Shown: positions 59,832 through 64,000 of the stretch, one piece after another | How the letters are laid out: every line of letters begins with the position of its first letter | How positions within the stretch are numbered: the first letter of the stretch is position 1 | DNA from: Defluviimonas sp. SAOS-178_SWC | GTDB taxonomy: Bacteria; Pseudomonadota; Alphaproteobacteria; Rhodobacterales; Rhodobacteraceae | Length of the DNA: 64,000 nt | Assembly (NCBI RefSeq): GCF_039830135.1 | Contig: NZ_CP156080.1 | Location: forward strand, 62,001-126,000 | Direction: 5' to 3' | Made by a program: the position numbers and the translations under genes | The notes under the pieces: generated by a model | The model's input: the letters and a program-made list of their open reading frames with translations, nothing else | Database searches by the model: none | What the model was told of the DNA's origin: nothing

Positions 59832-62108
59832 TCAGCCGTAGGATGAAACGGCGGATCCGGCGAGCGCCGAGATGTTCAGCAATCCGCGGACGGTGATCGC
59901 GGGCGTGACGATATGGGCGCGGTTGCCCATCCCCATCAGGATCGGGCCGACTTCGAGGCCGTTTGCGACCGATTTCATGATGTTCCGGGCGGCGCCGGCG
60001 GCATCGGTGTTGGCGTAGACCAGCACATTGGCCCGGCCCGTCAGCCTTCCGCCGGGGAACAGCCGTTCCCGCAGGTCGCCGTCGAGCGCGGCATCGGTGT
60101 GCATCTCGCCCTCGTATTCGAAATCCACGGTCTGGCCGTCGAGAATTGCCATGGCGCCGCGCATGGCCCGGCCCGACGCGCTGTCGAGGTTGCCGAACTG
60201 CGACCCGGAGCAGAGCGCGACCTTGGGCTCCACCCCGAAGCGGCGCACATGGCGCGCGGCCGCGACGACGGTGTCGGCGATCTGCGCGGCCGTCGGTTCC
60301 GCGGTCACATGGGTGTCGGCGACGAAGAGCGGCCCCTGATCGACAAGGACGAGCGACAGCGCCCCGATCGGGTGCAGTTCGTCGGTCGACAGGACCTGAG
60401 TGACGTAGTTCAGGTGCCAGCGATACTGGCCGAAGGTGCCGCAGATCATGCTGTCGGCGTCGCCGCGATGCACCATCACGGCCGCGATCGCCGTGGTGTT
60501 GGTTCGCAGCACCGCCCGGGCGAGGTCGGGCGTCACGCCCTGGCGCCGGGTGATCTCGTGATAGGTTGTCCAGTAGTCGCGGTAGCGCGGATCATCCTCG
60601 GGATCGACCAGTTCGAAATCGGCGCCGGGCCGGATCTTGAGGCCCGCCCGCTCCAGCCGGGCTTCGACCACGGAGCGGCGGCCGATCAGGATCGGCGTGT
60701 CGATCCGCTCTTCCAGGAGCGACTGGGCCGCGCGCATCACGCGCTCGTCCTCGCCCTCGGCGAAGACCACCCTGCGCTGCGCCTGACGGGCGGTGTCGAA
60801 GACCCGCCGCATGATCGTGTGCGAACGGAAGACCTGCCCCTGAAGGTGCGAGCGGTATTCGTCGAAGTCGATCTTGCGCGTGGCGACGCCGGAATCGATG
60901 GCGGCCTTCGCGACGGCCGTCGCGATGGTGGGCAGAAGCCGGGGGTCGAAGGGCTTCGGGATCAGGTATTCCGGTCCGAAGGTCAGCCGTTCGCCCTGAT
61001 AGGCGGCGCCAAGCTCGGCCGAGGCGGTTTCCCGCGCCAGCCCGGCGATCGCCTCGACGCAGGCAAGCTTCATCGCGTCGTTGATCTCGGTCGCGCCGGC
61101 ATCGAGCGCGCCGCGGAAGATGAAGGGGAAGCACAGGACGTTGTTGACCTGGTTCGGATAGTCCGAGCGTCCGGTGGCGATCAGCGCCCCCGGCGCGGCG
61201 GCGCGTGCCTCTTCCGGCATGATCTCCGGCACCGGGTTGGCCAGTGCGAAGATGATCGGATCGGCGGCCATCTTGGCGACCATCTCCCTGGTCAGAAGGC
61301 CGGGGCCCGAGACGCCAAGGAACAGGTCCGCGCCCTCCATCGCCTCCATCGTGGTGCGCATTTCGGTCTTCTTGGCGAATTCCTGCTTTTCGGCATTGAG
61401 GTCGTTGCGCCCCGTATGCACCACGCCCTTGCTGTCGAGCATGGTGATGTTTTCCTTCCTCACCCCCATGACCATCAGCATCTTGAGGCAGGCGATCCCG
61501 GCCGCGCCGGCGCCGAGCGCGACGACCTTGATCTCCCCGACCTTCTTCTTCGCCACGATCAGCGCATTATAGGCCGCGGCGGCGGCGACGATGGCGGTGC
61601 CGTGCTGGTCGTCGTGGAAGACCGGAATGTTCATGCGCTCGCGGCAGAGTCGTTCCACGAGGAAGCAATCGGGCGCCTTGATGTCTTCGAGGTTGACCGC
61701 GCCGAAGGTGGGTTCCAGCGAACAGACGATGTCGGCCAGCTTCTCGGGGTCGCTCTCGTTCACCTCGATGTCGAAACAGTCGATCCCGGCGAATTTCTTG
61801 AAGAGAACCGCCTTGCCCTCCATCACCGGCTTCGACGCCTGCGCCCCGATATTGCCGAGGCCGAGCACGGCGGTGCCGTTCGAGATGACGGCGACGAGGT
61901 TGCCCTTGGCGGTATAGCGCGCCGCGTCTGCGGGCGTCTTCTCGATCTCGAGACAGGCTTCCGCGACGCCGGGCGAATAGGCGTTCGACAGGTCGCGCCC
62001 CGTGGTCATGGGTTTCGTCGCCCGGATCTCGAGTTTCCCGGGTTTCGGGAATTCGTGATAGTCGAGCGCCTCCTGGCGCTTTGCCGCCTTAGGATCGTCA
62101 GCTGCCAT
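59832..62108 (-). CDS. maeB: NADP-type malic enzyme with phosphotransacetylase-like domain
   Basis: Oxidatively decarboxylates malate to pyruvate. The 758-residue multidomain form has the malic domain ([40 protein letters not shown]), the dinucleotide domain ([20 protein letters not shown]), and from about residue 430 a phosphate acetyltransferase-like domain that usually regulates activity by acetyl-CoA ([20 protein letters not shown]). It lies between two nucleobase permeases, an unusual place, and closes a route glyoxylate to malate to pyruvate to acetyl-CoA with glcB and aceEF-lpd. Confidence 0.94.
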   Translation of the reverse strand: MAADDPKAAKRQEALDYHEFPKPGKLEIRATKPMTTGRDLSNAYSPGVAEACLEIEKTPADAARYTAKGNLVAVISNGTAVLGLGNIGAQASKPVMEGKAVLFKKFAGIDCFDIEVNESDPEKLADIVCSLEPTFGAVNLEDIKAPDCFLVERLCRERMNIPVFHDDQHGTAIVAAAAAYNALIVAKKKVGEIKVVALGAGAAGIACLKMLMVMGVRKENITMLDSKGVVHTGRNDLNAEKQEFAKKTEMRTTMEAMEGADLFLGVSGPGLLTREMVAKMAADPIIFALANPVPEIMPEEARAAAPGALIATGRSDYPNQVNNVLCFPFIFRGALDAGATEINDAMKLACVEAIAGLARETASAELGAAYQGERLTFGPEYLIPKPFDPRLLPTIATAVAKAAIDSGVATRKIDFDEYRSHLQGQVFRSHTIMRRVFDTARQAQRRVVFAEGEDERVMRAAQSLLEERIDTPILIGRRSVVEARLERAGLKIRPGADFELVDPEDDPRYRDYWTTYHEITRRQGVTPDLARAVLRTNTTAIAAVMVHRGDADSMICGTFGQYRWHLNYVTQVLSTDELHPIGALSLVLVDQGPLFVADTHVTAEPTAAQIADTVVAAARHVRRFGVEPKVALCSGSQFGNLDSASGRAMRGAMAILDGQTVDFEYEGEMHTDAALDGDLRERLFPGGRLTGRANVLVYANTDAAGAARNIMKSVANGLEVGPILMGMGNRAHIVTPAITVRGLLNISALAGSAVSSYG

Positions 62109-62217
62109 CGTTCTTTCTCCGCAATTCGGCTGTCCGTTCAGCGCGGACGCACATGTGTTTTTTTGGGTAGGATTTGCTGCCGGCGGGGTGCGCCCCCCGG
62201 CAGCATCTTGGGCGGGC

Positions 62218-63663
62218 TCAGACCTTGACGGCGCCCTTGGCCATGGCGTGATAGATCACGCCGCCGAGGATCGCGCCGATCACCCAGTTGTAGCCCGACA
62301 GGGATGCGAACCACGGCACCCAGACGGTCGCCACCGAGAAGACCGCCGCCAGCCCGAAGGCCTTGACCGCCGCGTCGTTCCAGCCGTTGCCATAGTGGTA
62401 GCGGCCGCGCTCCATGTCATAGAGATCGTCGAGGTCCAGGTGCTGCTTCCGGTGCAGGTAGTAGTCGACGATCATGATCCCGTAGATCGGTGCCAGCGTC
62501 GCGCCCAGCGTGTTGACGAAGCCGCTGATCCCGAACTGGCTGATGAAGCTGTTCCAGAACCCGCCGATCACCAGGGCGAAGACCGAGGTGATGACACCGG
62601 CCTTGCGGAAGCTGATCTTTTCGGGCGCGAGGTTGGCGATACCGTTCACCGCCGGGATGAAGTTCGCCACGAGGTTGATGCCAACCGTCGCCGCGAAGAA
62701 GGTGATCGCCGCGATCACGCCCAGAAGCACGCTGTCGGTACGCTCGACGATCTCGGTCGGGTTGATGATCTCCTCGCCGAAGACCACGGCCGCGCCGCCG
62801 GTCGTCAGAAGGGCCAGAGCCGAGAACAGGATCATGTTGAACGGCAGGCCGGCGAGGTTGCCGATGACCATCGCGCGCCGGTCCTTGGCATAGCGCGAGA
62901 AGTCGGAGAAGTTGATCATCACCGCCGCGAAATAGGCGACCATGGTGCCGACGATGGCGATGAAGCCCTCGAACTCGGTGGCCAAGGTGCCCTCGGGATT
63001 GGCGAAGATCGTCGCCGTGGCCGACAGAAGCTGCCCTTCCGAACGGTTCCAGAGCACGATGACAAGGCCGATCATCACGATGTAGACGAACGGTCCGGCG
63101 ATGTTCAGGAAGGTTTCGACCCAGCCCATGCCGCGCCAGAAGATCGCGATATGCAGCACCCAGACGATGAAGAACGACAACCAGTCGATGCCGGTAAGTC
63201 CGAGGATTTCGGTCCCGCCATGGATGCCGGTGATCGACCGGATCAGGAGCGCGAGCGCCGTCGAGGCGAAATAGACCTGGACGCCGTACCAGAACACGGC
63301 GACCGTCGATCTCAGTATCGCCGGCAGCTTTGCCCCCTGGGTGCCCAGACTGGCGCGCGCCAGAACCGGGTAGGGAATGCCGTATTTCTCTCCGGCCGCG
63401 CCGGAGAGGTTGACCATCCACATGACGAAAAGCCCGGCGACGATGAGCGCCGCGAAGGCGGTCCAGCCGCCGACGCCGTAGGAAATGAACAGCGATGCCA
63501 CCAGCGAATAGCCGAAGAGCGACTGAACGTCATTTGCCCAGATGTTGAAGATGGCGAACCATCCCCAGGTCTTTTCTCTTGCTCCTGCCGGGTTCAGCGT
63601 ATGTGTGCTTTCGCCGGAAATCGTGTCGCCGTGGGCGACATGATCGTGATGAGTGGACACCAT
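62218..63663 (-). CDS. NCS1-family cytosine/purine/allantoin permease
   Basis: A 481-residue permease with about twelve helices. GWFAIFNIWANDVQSLFGYS in helix 1, YPVLARASLGTQGAKLPAIL, and NFSDFSRYAKDRRAMVIGNL are NCS1 marks. The family carries cytosine, allantoin, hydantoins, uracil and purines; the hydantoin/ureide theme of the window suggests allantoin or hydantoin. It has a His-rich soluble N-terminus (STHHDHVAHG). On the minus strand after an ornithine-cyclodeaminase-family gene and before maeB. Confidence 0.9.
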   Translation of the reverse strand: MVSTHHDHVAHGDTISGESTHTLNPAGAREKTWGWFAIFNIWANDVQSLFGYSLVASLFISYGVGGWTAFAALIVAGLFVMWMVNLSGAAGEKYGIPYPVLARASLGTQGAKLPAILRSTVAVFWYGVQVYFASTALALLIRSITGIHGGTEILGLTGIDWLSFFIVWVLHIAIFWRGMGWVETFLNIAGPFVYIVMIGLVIVLWNRSEGQLLSATATIFANPEGTLATEFEGFIAIVGTMVAYFAAVMINFSDFSRYAKDRRAMVIGNLAGLPFNMILFSALALLTTGGAAVVFGEEIINPTEIVERTDSVLLGVIAAITFFAATVGINLVANFIPAVNGIANLAPEKISFRKAGVITSVFALVIGGFWNSFISQFGISGFVNTLGATLAPIYGIMIVDYYLHRKQHLDLDDLYDMERGRYHYGNGWNDAAVKAFGLAAVFSVATVWVPWFASLSGYNWVIGAILGGVIYHAMAKGAVKV

Positions 63664-63713
63664 TTCTCTCCTCCCCGAAATTGGTCCAGTATGTACGTGC
63701 TGGCAGTATAACC

Positions 63714-64000
63714 CTAGAACTCGACCTCGACCGCAACACCCTGCTTGACCGCGAGATCGACCACGGACGAGGCCACGGCCAAGTCCTGAAGCCCGACACC
63801 CGTGCCGTCAAAGATCGTTATTTCCTTCTCCGAGGTCCGGCCCGGATGGTCGCCGTTGATGACCTGGCCGAGTTCGACGATGTCTTCCTTGCGAATGGTC
63901 AGGTCGATGATCGCGTGCTGGAATTCGCCGATCGTGACCGACTGCGCCACTTCGTCGGTAAAGAGCGTCGACCGGCGGATCAGCTTGTCCGCATCGACTT
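63714..64000 (-). CDS. Ornithine cyclodeaminase / mu-crystallin family protein, 3' part
   Basis: Only the last 94 residues are inside the window; the frame is open to base 64000. The sequence RRSTLFTDEVAQSVTIGEFQ, HGRTSEKEITIFDGTG-like PGRTSEKEITIFDGTGVGLQ and DLAVASSVVDLAVKQGVAVE match the C-terminus of ornithine cyclodeaminase, alanine dehydrogenase or mu-crystallin family NAD-dependent enzymes. Which member cannot be decided from this piece. Confidence 0.8.
   Translation of the reverse strand, partial: VDADKLIRRSTLFTDEVAQSVTIGEFQHAIIDLTIRKEDIVELGQVINGDHPGRTSEKEITIFDGTGVGLQDLAVASSVVDLAVKQGVAVEVEF

Noticed and set aside
1..64000. Mobile element, prophage, CRISPR or tRNA-linked island
   Set aside because: No transposase, integrase, phage gene, regularly spaced repeat array or tRNA cloverleaf was seen; the scarred loci have no flanking terminal repeats that I could find.

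Overview
The window is high-GC DNA with tightly packed genes, ATGA start/stop overlaps and gene content (hut, fixNOQP-type cbb3 oxidase, several TRAP transporters, NnrS, urate catabolism by PuuD/UraH/PuuE) that points to an alphaproteobacterium, most likely a Rhodobacteraceae-like heterotroph. No rRNA, tRNA, CRISPR array, insertion sequence or phage gene was seen. No stretch longer than 300 bases lacks a gene; the longest gaps (about 200-245 bases at 20656-20862, 37365-37609, 40078-40302 and 43916-44125) hold promoters, operators or hairpins.

Layout. 1-2009: end of a histidine-utilisation locus (hutU, convergent hutC). 2147-4524: a decayed island in which a peptide-type ABC transporter and a HisC-like aminotransferase survive as two deletion-joined, frameshifted mosaics. 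4664-9755 (minus): an NsrR/Rrf2-headed cbb3 oxidase operon (ccoNOQP, tiny membrane protein, DUF2189 protein, ccoS). 9841-14465 (plus, divergent): truncated haemoglobin, haemerythrin, AhpD-like, DUF488, nitronate monooxygenase-like, 5-formyl-THF cyclo-ligase and NnrS. Together these two units look like one nitric-oxide/low-oxygen module around a shared palindrome. 14515-18999: a redoxin, an exported protein, MarR, GntR and LysR regulators and a TauE-type exporter.

19030-30463: a catabolic block with a PhyH-type dioxygenase, a GntR regulator divergent from a TRAP transporter-racemase-amidase-hydantoinase operon, a class V aminotransferase, a second GntR regulator and an FAH-type hydratase. 30559-37364 (minus): two more TRAP systems, one led by an arylmalonate-decarboxylase-like racemase-family gene. 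Three TRAP promoters share a TGCATGCA core.

37610-43915: a second, diverged pair of urate-pathway enzymes (HIUase-like, OHCU-decarboxylase-like) with a LysR regulator, a leaderless NMT1-type binding protein and a complete tripartite tricarboxylate transporter. This looks like a parallel route for a urate-like compound. 44126-51108: malate synthase G and the canonical urate-to-ureidoglycolate genes puuD, lysR, uraH, puuE-uraD and allA. 51181-56887: aceE-aceF-lpd. 57035-64000: a deletion-scarred BMP binding protein, then on the minus strand an AmiS/UreI channel, an NCS2 permease, malic enzyme, an NCS1 permease and the end of an ornithine-cyclodeaminase-family gene. Ureide-derived glyoxylate could be oxidised by malate synthase, malic enzyme and pyruvate dehydrogenase, all encoded here, as a closed dicarboxylic-acid cycle.
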